Shown here piece after piece: positions 37,500 to 47,960 of a DNA stretch of 64,000 nt (the stretch's first letter is position 1; every line of letters starts with the position of its first letter). Made by a program: the position numbers and the translations under genes. A model generated the notes under the pieces. That model saw only the letters and a program-made list of their open reading frames with translations, was not told where the DNA came from and made no database searches. Source of the stretch: Mya arenaria (Eukaryota; Mollusca; Bivalvia; Myida; Myidae); assembly GCF_026914265.1 (NCBI RefSeq), contig NC_069130.1:62001-126000 (forward strand). Direction: 5' to 3'.

Positions 37500-38989
37500 C
37501 TGTAATAATAATAATAATAATAATAATAGTAATAATAATAGTAATAATAATAATAATAATAAAAGTAATAATAATGGTATCGATAATAAAATTACCAATA
37601 CTTATACTACTACTACTACTACTACTACTAAATTTCTCGAAATTTCTTAAGCCTAACAGACTTAAGTCGCTTAATTTATTTAGAAAAGAGTCTTACTTAA
37701 CCTGACTTTGATACATAAAACCGAAAAGCACTATGAGTGGTCAAGCCACATGATGAACTACCCGTTATCCCAAAATATACTAATTCAGGCAGAATAATTT
37801 TCTCACAGTCAATAACTACCTGACCACTTAAGAACATACTTCAAATTTTAGATTTCTTTTGTAATCCATTTTGTTCTGGGGTGCGTTTCAGATAGTAATA
37901 CTTTGATATGGAGAAAATCTTCATCCGTCATCTTGATCGTTTAGTTTACGAGTGCCTACAGCCGATGGTAGGTTTACGATCAAAATTAACGATAAAGCAG
38001 GTGCACGTTGCGTCTCTGAAACGGTGCTGATCGGTAATTTACTACCAAAACGACTTAACGATCGTCTATGAAACGCACCCCTGGATCCTACAGTTTCTGC
38101 CCTTACCTGTTTGTCCCTCAATCTTCCCAATTGCATCCTTCCAGAGAAGCAGGCATTCGGTTTTCGTATCTCGAATAAAGTGGTAACGCGTCACCGTATT
38201 TTCTGTCTCAACTTTCTTTATCAATGTTTGCATATCGCCCATAATCGTTAGTGCATGCCTGGCTGCTACATAGGCGTGGTCAGCGTTCTTGTCCTGAACT
38301 TTGAGCCTTTCTTTCATCTCAGCTAGTGTTGATTTCGCAGCGTTTATATCTTCCATGAATTTCCGTGTAAGATCTGTGTCTTTCTCTTTTGCCTTCTCCA
38401 TGGATTTGATGAGAGCCATTTCTCGTTTGTTAAGATATTCATTGATTTCGACTCTAAAGTCTTCCAACTTCTTCAACTGGACTTTATTAATTTCAATCAC
38501 CGACTGTTCATTGGATTGAAGTTTTCTTTCCCAAGAATTTAAATCTGTCTCAAGCTTTGCCACCTTGTCAACGATAACCTTGAATTCGTTGCTTGCAGTG
38601 AAAGAATGCGCGACGTCTGGTATATAATCAATCTTGCAGTCCTTGTGCTTTAAAGCAATGCAATTCCCACAAAATAATTGCCTATGTGCTCGACAGAAGA
38701 AATTGATTGCTTCCTGTGGATGTTCTTTGCAATGCTCCAACCCTGTGACTTCTTCAGCCTTTCTACTTGGCGGATAATGAGTGGGCATTTTCTGCTTGCC
38801 AAGGATATCGTGTTGTTCCGAGGCCGGCTGTTTTCCGTGGTGTATAACGCATGATGGACACATGTACTCCTTACAGCTATTGCAGAATCCATGGGCCTTC
38901 AATGTTTTCCCTTTGGCCAAACACGGCACACAGAGGGGCCCGCTATTTTCAGCTATACCCGGATCGACGCTTCGGTCGGAAACTTCCAT
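36679..38989 (-). CDS. RING-less TRIM-like protein, gene A (B-box/coiled-coil/beta-propeller)
   Basis: Two coding exons, 38989-38107 and 37499-36679, join across a phase-1 intron to 567 residues. No RING finger precedes the B-boxes, so ubiquitin-ligase activity would need a partner. Zinc ligands seen: first B-box C20, C23, C36, C39, C44, C47, H50/H51, H60; second B-box C87, H90, C99, H102, C107, C110, H115, and C118 in place of the last His. A charged coiled coil (about 125-235) follows, then a C-terminal region of repeated 'Y(V)..(D/S)N...V..LSL.G' strands typical of an NHL-like propeller. The family acts as cytoplasmic scaffolds; in bivalves such genes are strongly expanded and often linked to immunity. 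An acceptor lies before the ATG, implying a 5' noncoding exon. Confidence 0.9.
37502..37632. repeat. AAT and ACT microsatellites abutting the gene A exon 2 acceptor
   Basis: A (AAT)n run with scattered AGT interruptions begins two bases from the acceptor (37502-37580). It is followed by (ACT)n at about 37603-37630. Gene B has an (AAT)n at the corresponding place. Confidence 0.9.
38107..38989 (-). CDS. Gene A exon 1: two B-boxes and coiled coil
   Basis: 883 nt, residues 1-294, starting MEVSDRSVDPGIAENSG. The same start (MEVS-R-DP) occurs in genes B and C. Donor ACAG|GTAAGG at 38106. Acceptor tttgtttttag lies 20-odd bases upstream of the ATG. Confidence 0.9.
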
Positions 38990-39009
38990 TTACGGGAAAT
39001 GACGTACCT

Positions 39010-40495
39010 AAAAACAAAAGGAAAAAATTTGAAATGTAAAACGGGAAAATAAATATGAAATAAACCCATCCCCGTCACAACGTTACTTTCTGTTAACACT
39101 TACTCTCTTGTGTCTGTCAACAATGCTATTGTTATTGTTTTTGTACTGTGCTCTTCATTGTAGGTGTATATTTTGTTATATTGCAAAATAAGTTAGGTTA
39201 GTGTTAGATGTTAAATTGTTGAAAAGATATGTGTCGGGATATTTGTTTTTTTTAGTGTTATGTCGTAAAGTATTACGAGTGTCATAGAAAAACTACATTT
39301 TCTCGAGTGAAAGTGGTGAGCCACGAGTGAAAATATTAATATCAAATACCATCTTACACTCAACTAAATAAAAATATAGTTAGTTTATGCTTATTCTTTT
39401 CAGAGATTTATTGGTATTTTAATTCATATTAAAATACACCCTCTTTTTGAAATATTCCTTTGGTACCCGTGGGACGCCCCTAAAGTGTTGATAGCCGATT
39501 GTTGTTCCTATGCCGTCTTGTGGAGAAATAGTTCTCAACTATTTTCTAATACCTATTATTTACTCGTGTTTCAGTGCAAACATTTTATAAGCAATCATCA
39601 ATTAACTTGTATTAATGCATTTATGTTGAAAATAATATCAGTTAATGCACATTTTGTTCTTAAATAGAACGGGGCATACAAATATTGACCAGAATACATT
39701 GGTCGTCATTTACTGAATTAATATTTGAAAGCTATAAATGTAGGCGCAAAACACATCTGGTTTAACATTGGATTAAAAAGTTTGAAAGATGGGTCTAGGG
39801 AGGCAAGAGGACAAAAACGATAGAAGTTGTGAACGAATGGATATTGTTGGAGACAGGGATCAAATTAATCGCTAGGGAGATAAGTGTGTACTATGTGTAG
39901 ATAAACCTATAGTGAATAAAAAAAAATCGCAAATGAACACCGATTTACAGCTCGAATTAATTGTGCAAAGTATGTACTTATGAGCCAAGCATTCAAATAC
40001 ATGTTAGTACAGCAAGGGTGGGGAAAACACAATTGAATGGTGTATGCAAATAGCTTTCAGCAAAGTCAGTGAATGGACGCTGAAACAAGGACATTAACTA
40101 CTTCTAGTAGAGATAATCGTTTTCTAGCACACCGGATAGGCATTTCCGGTGAATTCAGCCGTGCTGGAAAACTCCATCTGGCATACCCCCATGCCAGATG
40201 AGTCACGCTCTGTGACGTAATAATTTCAATTTCTTTTATAATACACGTTATGTAATCATTTTTATGAATTTTGAATAGATGAGTTCCATTAACATTAACT
40301 TTACAAAAATAAACTTTAAAAACAAAATAACCCTTAAAAGACGTTATGTCGAAGGAACTTATTGACGTGTGCAGTGAATACAAAATACTGTGCGTCATGA
40401 CGTCAGTAAACATCATCGCACGCGCTTTTTGGTGATATGTACAAAAATGCGCCTTTATATATATATTTTCTTCACAAAATATGTTATTAAATGTA
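39010..40495. other. Upstream flank or first intron of gene A; no coding sequence seen
   Basis: AT-rich sequence without recognisable exons. CRE-like TGACGTAA and TGACGTCA words occur near 40213 and 40398. A short hairpin (catctggcat...atgccagatg) lies at 40171-40200. Confidence 0.4.
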
Positions 40496-40501
40496 TGCTA
40501 G

Positions 40502-40656
40502 AAAAAATATCTAACATGTGTGTCCGTTTCGGATAGAAAAATCCGACCCTCGGGCGCGCTACGTTGCCGGTAACTCGGCAAGACTCGTTACCTAGCAACG
40601 CAGGTAACCTCGGGTCGGATTTTTCTATCCGGAGCGGAAACACATGACTGATATTG
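40502..40656. mobile_element. Palindromic MITE (ATATC..CATGTGTGTCCG family), copy 2
   Basis: Better preserved than the copy at 3866. The arms CATGTGTGTCCGTTTCGGAT plus AGAAAAATCCGACC, and the inverse at the right, pair almost perfectly. A GC-rich centre contains two inverted GTTGCCGGTAAC/GTTACCTAGCAAC blocks. No coding sequence. Confidence 0.78.
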
Positions 40657-40791
40657 TTATTATATTACTTAAACCAACCATACCAGTGATTGTACGAGCA
40701 CTTGAAAGATAAATAAAAATAAAGATAATGGAAGAAAAAAAGCTTACACTACTGAGCATGTAGCTTCTGAATTTGGATTAGAAGGCGTGAA

Positions 40792-41276
40792 CAGTGTGTG
40801 TATACCACGTGATAAATTACGTCATATATGCCACGTCGGAAGGGAATATTTTGCTTATAATAAAGACTTAAATCAAAGATAACTTTTCGCTTACTACACC
40901 ATTTTAAATGAAACAAAGGCCAGTCTATTCCGCTTAAAGAGCCCCACCTTTGTTTTATAACCGGAGTTTGATAAGGTGATTAGTTTCATCAAACACTTCG
41001 ACAAAACTGTTCTCAAAACAATGTTTTGACAGTGCTCCGTCAGACGGCTGTATCGTGAAAAGGTTTGTCGAAGTGTTATAAGAAACTATCCCCTCAATCA
41101 AAATTTGGTAAAAGACCGAGGCGGGGCTCCGTAAGCGGCATAGACTGCGCTATGTTTCATTTAAAATGGTAAAGAAAATGATAAGTTATCATTGTTTTAA
41201 GTCTTCAATCGAAGCAAAATATTGCCTTCCGACGTAGCATTTATGATGCAATTTATCACGTGGTATACACACACTG
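40792..41276. mobile_element. Foldback MITE with CAGTGTGTGTATACCACGTG ends
   Basis: A 485-bp element beginning CAGTGTGTGTATACCACGTG and ending with its exact inverse CACGTGGTATACACACACTG. Pairing continues inward through GATAAATT, the CGTCGGAAGG block and ACCATTTTAAATGAAACA. Starting CAGTG and ending CACTG is compatible with hAT or CACTA-like groups, but I see no convincing target duplication. A diverged copy is at 3292-3718. Confidence 0.8.
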
Positions 41277-41455
41277 ATAAAGGAACATGTCAATGTCGAC
41301 GTGAATGTCATCAATGGGTTGAAACGATTGAAACGACTAATGTCAAGTTTGAATTAAATAGTTAAAAAAACAACACTTGCAATGACTATTTAAGTCAACA
41401 TAACAAAAGCAGTAACTGGTAAATAAAAGCCATAACTAGGAGAGGAAAAATTCCA

Positions 41456-41623
41456 ATGCAAAACATTTGGTTGAATGGAAATGACTGGGATAATAAAGTT
41501 GGCGAAGAAATAAAACATAAGTTTCATCAATGGTTTTCCGAATTGTCCGAACTGAAAAAGGTCGAGATTCCACGTTGCATTATGGAAAACAATGTTGACT
41601 ATCTAAGGAAAGAACTGACATAA
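41456..41623 (+). mobile_element. Fossil fragment of a BEL/Pao LTR retrotransposon pol region
   Basis: A short plus-strand stretch translates to the conserved pattern that lies between the reverse transcriptase and integrase parts of BEL/Pao polyproteins: a WD pair, then an F(H)QW.SELSEL segment and IPRC. Only this small piece is recognisable and no terminal repeats were seen nearby. It is an old, broken fragment. Confidence 0.6.
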
Positions 41624-42374
41624 CACATAATAACATGACTTTTGATTTCACCTCATCTTTAGAACATGTTGTCCTTTCGACTTTAATTTCACGTCATTCT
41701 TGTTCAGATCATTTTACATATTTTCATCCTTGCCATTCATCTATTGTTGTTTTGTTGTGGTCCTAGTGATATTGTTTAATTCCGAAACGGAGAAAGAGAA
41801 GAATGGCGTTTAAAGTGTCCTCTTGAACTTGACAATGAAAGTGAAGTATACCTAATTACATAGTGAAGTATGGTAATACACTCCTTATTGTTGTGATTAT
41901 GTTATGTGATTAAAGTGCTGATTGATAAGTAGATTGTGTTTAAGTGGCATACTAGATCTCTCTAATTTCAATTTTATTAAATGAAGAAGGTTCAGCATGC
42001 GGATTTGAAGACCACATCAAAATCATATTACTAAGAAATTGACAAGCAAACAACAATCGGAAACCGCATTGAAATGTATTGCAATAGTTTCTTGTAAATA
42101 TGTTTGATATTAAGTAATAATTACTTTGTTTTAAAGAAATTGCCCGGCTTGTAACTAAGTAGTTTCAAGCTATTCAATAGTTTTGTTTAAAACAACAGAA
42201 ACAAATTTAGCAGTCGAAAGTGTAAAATTAAACCCCGTTCACTCGCAGAGGTGCGACGTCAATGACACAGAGCAGAAAAACAAATATTCACAAACCGGAA
42301 ACACAGTACAACAACACGAAACTCCACAAACAGCACACTACATTTTTAATGTATATGAGATGAGTGTTTATCAA

Positions 42375-43935
42375 GGATTGTTTGGTACCGTCTTTGAACG
42401 GTCAGTACAACGTATGTTTACCGGGGGAATCTTTGGTACCGCCTTTGAACGGTCAGTACAACGTATGTTTACCGGGGGGGGGGGGGTTGTTTGGTACCGC
42501 CTTTGAACGGTCAGTACAACGTATGTTTACTGGGGGGGGGGGGATTGTTTGGTACCGCCTTTGAACGGTCAGTACAACGTATGTTTACTGGGGGGGGGGG
42601 ATTGTTTGGTACCGCCTTTGAACGGTCAGTACAACGTATGTTTACTGGGGGGGATTGTTTGGTACCGCCTTTGAACGGTCAGTACAACGTATGTTTACTG
42701 GGGAGGGGGATTGTTTGGTACCGCCTTTGAACGGTCAGTACAACGTATGTTTACTGGGGGGGATTGTTTGGTACCGCCTTTGAACGGTCAGTACAACGTA
42801 TGTTTACCGGGGGGGATTGTTTGGTACCGCCTTTGAACGGTCAGTACAACGTATGTTTACCGGCGGGGATTGTTTGGTACCGCCTTTAAACGGTCAGTAC
42901 AACGTATGTTTACTGGGGGGGGATTGTTTGGTACCGCCTTTGAACGGTCAGTACAACGTATGTTTACTGGGGGGGGGGGATTGTTTGATACAGCCTTTGA
43001 ACGGTCAGTATAACGTATGTTTACCGGGGGGGGGTGTTTGGTAGCCTTTGAAGGGTCAGTACAACTAATGTTTACCGGGGGGGGGGGGGGGCTGTTTGGT
43101 ACCGCCTTTGAACGGTCAGTACAACTTATGTTTACCGGCGGGGATTGTTTGGTACCGCCTTTAAACGGTCAGTACAACGTATGTTTACCGGGGGGATCGT
43201 TTGGTACCGCCTTTGAACGGTCAGTACAACGTATGTTTACCGGGGGGGAGATTGTTTGGTACCGCCTTTGAACGGTCAGTATAACGTATGTTTACCGGGG
43301 GGATCGTTTGGTACCGCCTTTGAACGGTCAGTACAACGTATGTTTACCGGGGGGGGGGATCGTTTGGTACCGCCTTTGAACGGTCAGTACAACGTATGTT
43401 TACCGGGGGGATTGTTTGGTACCGCCTTTGAACGCTCAGTACAACGTATGTTTACCGGGGGGGGGATCGTTTGGTACCGCCTTTGAACGGTCAGTATAAC
43501 GTATGTTTACCGGGGGGATCGTTTGGTACCGCCTTTGAACGGTCAGTACAACGTATGTTTACAGGGGGGGGGGGATCGTTTGGTACCGCCTTTGAACGGT
43601 CAGTACAACGTATGTTTACCGGGGGGATCGTTTGGTACCGCCTTTGAACGGTCAGTATAACGTATGTTTACTCGGAGGGGGGGGGGGGTACCGCCTTTGA
43701 ACGGTCAGTACAACGTATGTTTACTGGGGGATTGTTTGGTACCGCCTTTGAACGGTCAGTACAACGTATGTTTACTGGGGGGGGGGGGGGTACCGCCTTT
43801 GAACGGTCAGTACAACGTATGTTTACTGGGGGGTGGGTACAGCCTTTGAACGGTCAGTACAACGTATGTTGACTGGGGGGGATTGTTTGGTACCGCCTTT
43901 GAACGGTCAGTACAACGTATGTTTACTGGAGGGGG
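42375..43935. repeat. ~50-57 bp minisatellite with length-variable G runs, 29 copies
   Basis: The unit is GGTACCGCCTTTGAACGGTC then AGTACAACGTATGTTTAC, followed by CGG or TGG, a run of about 4 to 14 G, and ATTGTTT or ATCGTTT. I count 29 occurrences of the TCAGTAC/TCAGTAT core. Length differences between units come almost entirely from the G run. The right part (after 43670) often lacks the ATTGTTT segment. Many short open frames cross it and are not genes. Confidence 0.95.
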
Positions 43936-43939
43936 GATG

Positions 43940-45021
43940 GTAGTCAAAATAGTCAGGGTTTTCGAAATATCGTAATGGAATTTAATATCATAGTTGTAGC
44001 AGTTTTATAAAGTATTAGAGTGGAGTATATATGCTTTTTGCGAAAACAATGGGACAGGAAATTATTGTAACCTCACGCCATATACACTGCTTGAACGTCG
44101 AATGTTGTGGCAATCATTCGTATATACATGTCAGTCGGGATTCCCCATTTACGAATTTCGCTTTTAGAAAACTATCTCAATAACAAAATGTACACAGTAA
44201 GCTATATATATTGCTATTAGACAAGGACTATTTCAAGGAAAAGCATGCATAACATGCTTAATATGCCTTTTATCTTTCGAATAAAGTACTTTGGATAACA
44301 AAAAATACTGTTAACTAAAACAACTAATGTCCAGAAGCAATACTCGAATGTAACGCAATGAACCTGAACTACCATGAGTCAAAATAACATAAAGTACGAC
44401 ACACATTCGTTTCACTGGGACCCTTCGCAAGAAACATCCATAAAAATTAATTACGACCGACAACACCAATGACTGAACAACGGTACACTTCGCAAGATTA
44501 CTAACAGGAGAAAATGGGAGGTGGTGAGTTTGTGGCCTCGCCTTACGGTGATCTATCAATAAATCCACTACGTAGATAAAATGTTTAAAGCTACTTTTTC
44601 TTTCATAGTATTACAGATTAAATTGAACATGTTCAATGTTATTTTCTTCTAAAAACCACGAAGTCTGACATCAAGTTTCACCGGTGGTTCTGTTAAACTG
44701 AGGCGATTATGCAACTTTCGGTGCAATTTCAAAGCGATGTTCTTGTGACAAAAATAAATGTAGATTAGATGCTTTTTGGTGATATTCATACCTTAATCAT
44801 CTATTGTTGAGCTTGTATTGTAGTAATGCGCTAAATTGAATCAGATGTGTATATGCAACGCGGATTCTATGTATTCAAAATAAAATATTAACGAAGTATG
44901 CACAACTCTTCATTCACGTTATATGCAACAAATGTGACTTAAAATGTCAAAATCCAATGCAATATTTACATACAATTTTTCCTTTTCATGTGTTATTTTG
45001 AAAGGTTCTTGGTTTATAGCC
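43940..45021. other. No gene or repeat recognised
   Basis: AT-rich sequence with short open frames only. I see nothing assignable. Confidence 0.5.
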
Positions 45022-45030
45022 AGATTATAT

Positions 45031-46936
45031 ATGAACGTGAAGTTAGCGGCCTAGCGGCCTAGCGGCGTGAAGTTAGCGGCCTAGCGGCCTAGCGGCCTAG
45101 CGGCGTGAAGTTAGCGGCCTAGCGGTCTAGCGGCGTGAAGTTAGCGGCCTGGCGGCCTAGCGGCCTAGCGGCGTGAAGTTGGCGGCCTAGCGGCCTGGCG
45201 GCCTAATTATTTTTTTCTATTTCCAAGCAATTGTTAATGCGTTTTTTTTAAAACAATGATAAATCAAGGTTTTTTATTCATATAGTTACATAGCGGCCTT
45301 AAATTGTTATATATTCAGAATATTTTTCTTTACCTTTTATTCTAAAACAATTTTGAATTAAATGTTTTATGCACAAATTATCACTCTGAAGCGTTTTTCA
45401 ACTTTTTTTCAAAAAAGTCGATCAAGCACTTCAGCGACCTAGCGGCATAGCGGCGTGAAATTACCGGCCTAGCGGCCGAAATTGAATCCTATTTCAAAGC
45501 ATGTATACATGCATTTTCTTCTAAAACAATGACATTTTAACTGTTTGTATGCACAAATTAACACAATGAAGCGATTATCAACAGTTTTTTTTTCCAAAAA
45601 CGTCGATAAAGCAGTCAGCTAATTCAAAGCATTAAACATGCCTGTTCTTCTAAAACAATGATGTATCTACTGTTTTTATGCACAAATTATCACTCTGAAG
45701 CGTTTTTCATTTTTTTCCCAAAAAAGTCGATCGAGCACTTCAGCGGCCTAGCGGCCTAGCGGCGTGAAGTTAGCGGCCTGGCGGCCTAGCGGCCTAGCGG
45801 CCTAAAATTGTTTCCTATTTCAAAGCATGTATACATGCATTTTCTTCTAAAACAATGACATATTAACTGTTTGAATGCACAAATTAACACTTTGAAGCAA
45901 TTAGCGATAATTAACATATTTTTTTCCAAAAAAGTCGATTAAGCAGTCAGCTATTTCAAAGCATTAAACATGCCTGATCTTCTTAATCAATGACATATTT
46001 ACTGTTTTTATGCACAAATTATCACTCTGAAGCGTTTTTCAACTTTTTTTCAAAAAAGTCGATCGAGCACTTCAGCGGCCTAGCGGCGTGAAGTTAGCGG
46101 CCTGGCGGCCTAGCGGCCTAGCGGCCTAAAATGGTTTCCTATTTCAAACCATGTATACATGCATTTTCTTCTAAAACAATGACATATTAACTGTTTGAAT
46201 GCACAAATTAACACTTTGAAGCTATAAGCGATAATCAACATATTTTTTTTCCAAAAAAGTCGATTAAGCAGTCAGCTATTTCAAAGCATTAAACATGCGT
46301 GAACTTCAGAATCAATGATATATTTACTGTTTATATGCACAAATTATCACTCTGAAGCGTTTTTCAACTTTTTTTCAAAAAAGTCGATCGAGCACTTCAG
46401 CGGCCTAGCGGCCTAGCGGCGTGAAGTTAGCGGCCTGGCGGCCTAGCGGCCTAAAATGGTATCCTATTTCAAAGCATGTATACATGCATTTTCTTCTAAA
46501 ACAATGACATATTAACTGTTTGAATGCACAAATTAACACTTTGAAGCTATTAGCGATAATCAACATATTTTTTTCCAAAAAAGTCGATTAAGCAGTCAGC
46601 TATTTCAAAGCATTAAACATGTCTGTTCTTCTAAAACAATGATATATTTACTGTTTTATGCACAAATTATCATTCTTATGATAATTTGTGCATAAAACAG
46701 TAAATATATCATTGTTATAGAAGAAAAGGCATGTTTAATGCTTTGAAATAGCTGACTGCTTTATCGACGCTTTTGAAAAAAAAACTGTTGATAATCGCTA
46801 ATAGCTTCAAAGTGTTAATTTGTGCATTCAAACAGTTAATATGTCATTGTTTTAGAAGAAAATGCATGTATACATGCTTTGAAATAGGAAACCATTTTAG
46901 GCCGCTAGGCCGTTAGGCCGCTAACTTCACGTACAT
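45031..46936. mobile_element. 1.9-kb composite foldback element with 9-bp target duplication
   Basis: The ends are inverted: ATGAACGTGAAGTTAGCGGCC at the left and the inverse of ATGTACGTGAAGTTAGCGGCC at the right. AGATTATAT flanks both sides (45022-45030 and 46937-46945), a 9-bp duplication as in Mutator-like elements. The left end is an array of the 8-bp word AGCGGCCT with GCGTGAAGTT spacers. The body is a tandem of about 325-bp units (starts near 45488, 45814, 46138 and 46463), each with another AGCGGCCT block. The last unit is followed by an inverted copy, making a palindrome of nearly 500 bp centred near 46674. No transposase. Confidence 0.82.
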
Positions 46937-46945
46937 AGATTATAT

Positions 46946-47840
46946 TTATCATTTAGAACAATAATTACCCTCCTTTAAGTGAAGTGTACCTGGCTGGGGC
47001 TAAGGCTGCTTTGAAAACCGAGGCGCGAGTGTATTATAACAACACATCATTACAATAACAACATATAAGCCTTAATATAACCACGAAGAAAAGAATATGT
47101 AAATGTCTAATTACCTTAGAATGAGACAATACCTAAACACATATGCTACTACTATCATATATTTATTTGTTTGTAATTTCATACACGTGAAACGGGTAGG
47201 GACACACAAGTTCACGGGTAGGGACAAACATTAAAGTGTCTACGATTCAATTAGACCAGTATGCTTTTTCAATAACAAAACTGCTGCGCCGAAAAAAAAC
47301 AACCTACCCTTTTGAGGCCACAGTGAAGAAACGACCGGTGAAATAATTCCCTTTCTTTTCGGTGTCAGAGCTTGGTACCCAAATTTGAACGAATTAACGA
47401 ATAAACAGAATTAACGACTTTTGTAATTGATAAGTACAAATAAACTAAGCTTACTGTAGCATTGTTAATCACACAAAATGTTTTTAGCTACTATCTTGTC
47501 TGTGTACGTTGTCTGTATTTTTTTTTAAATATTTAATAATATTAAATAAAGCCAAATCACGTTTAACACTACCACTTGATTCAATTCAACAATATCAATA
47601 TCATTGTGTCATCTACATTGTCCGTCATTAAATATGTACTTTTGCTAAGGTTTGGAGAAGAAATTTTTTAGATATATTTATCTTTCGTTCTAATCCTTTT
47701 CTAGATTGTACATGTGTTTTCTGTTTGTCTTTATGTTATGTGTGTATACGCTGATGAATAATATATGTTTAAACTAAATTTGAACGCCACCTCACTAATC
47801 CGACCATTTTTAAAGTTTCACGAGATTTCCTACAGTTAAC
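46946..47840. other. No gene recognised
   Basis: AT-rich spacer. A short direct repeat (acgggtagggacacacaagttc, acgggtagggacaaac) lies at 47198-47232. Nothing else assignable. Confidence 0.45.
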
Positions 47841-47905
47841 CTAGATATAACGATAACAATAAATATTATAAATTATTAAATTGTATGTTAAGATAAACTT
47901 ACCAA

Positions 47906-47960
47906 CGTTTTATCTGCCTTCTGTTTTACACAAAATTGCCGCATCGATCAAACTTAGTTA
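47906..47960 (-). other. Candidate 5' noncoding exon A' with donor, homologous to 57.0 kb
   Basis: On the minus strand TTTGATCGATGCGGCAATTT, then TGTGTAAAACAGAAGGCAGA and TAAAACGTTG, is followed by the consensus donor GTAAGTTTA. The homologous stretch at 56983-57060 shares ATCGATGCGGC(C/A)ATTTT, the spacing and the donor. Conservation ending at a donor, on the same strand as the TRIM-like genes and upstream of a copy of each, suggests a first exon shared by paralogues; this one would serve gene A. Confidence 0.4.

Noticed and set aside
37181-37705. Plus-strand open frame opposite TRIM-like gene A, ending in poly-Ile and poly-Leu
   Set aside because: It is antisense to the propeller exon and then runs through the AAT and ACT microsatellites; no independent support.
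42183-43849. Several open frames with repeating FGTAFERSVQRMFTGG-type units
   Set aside because: They arise from the G-run minisatellite and change frame with each G-run length change.
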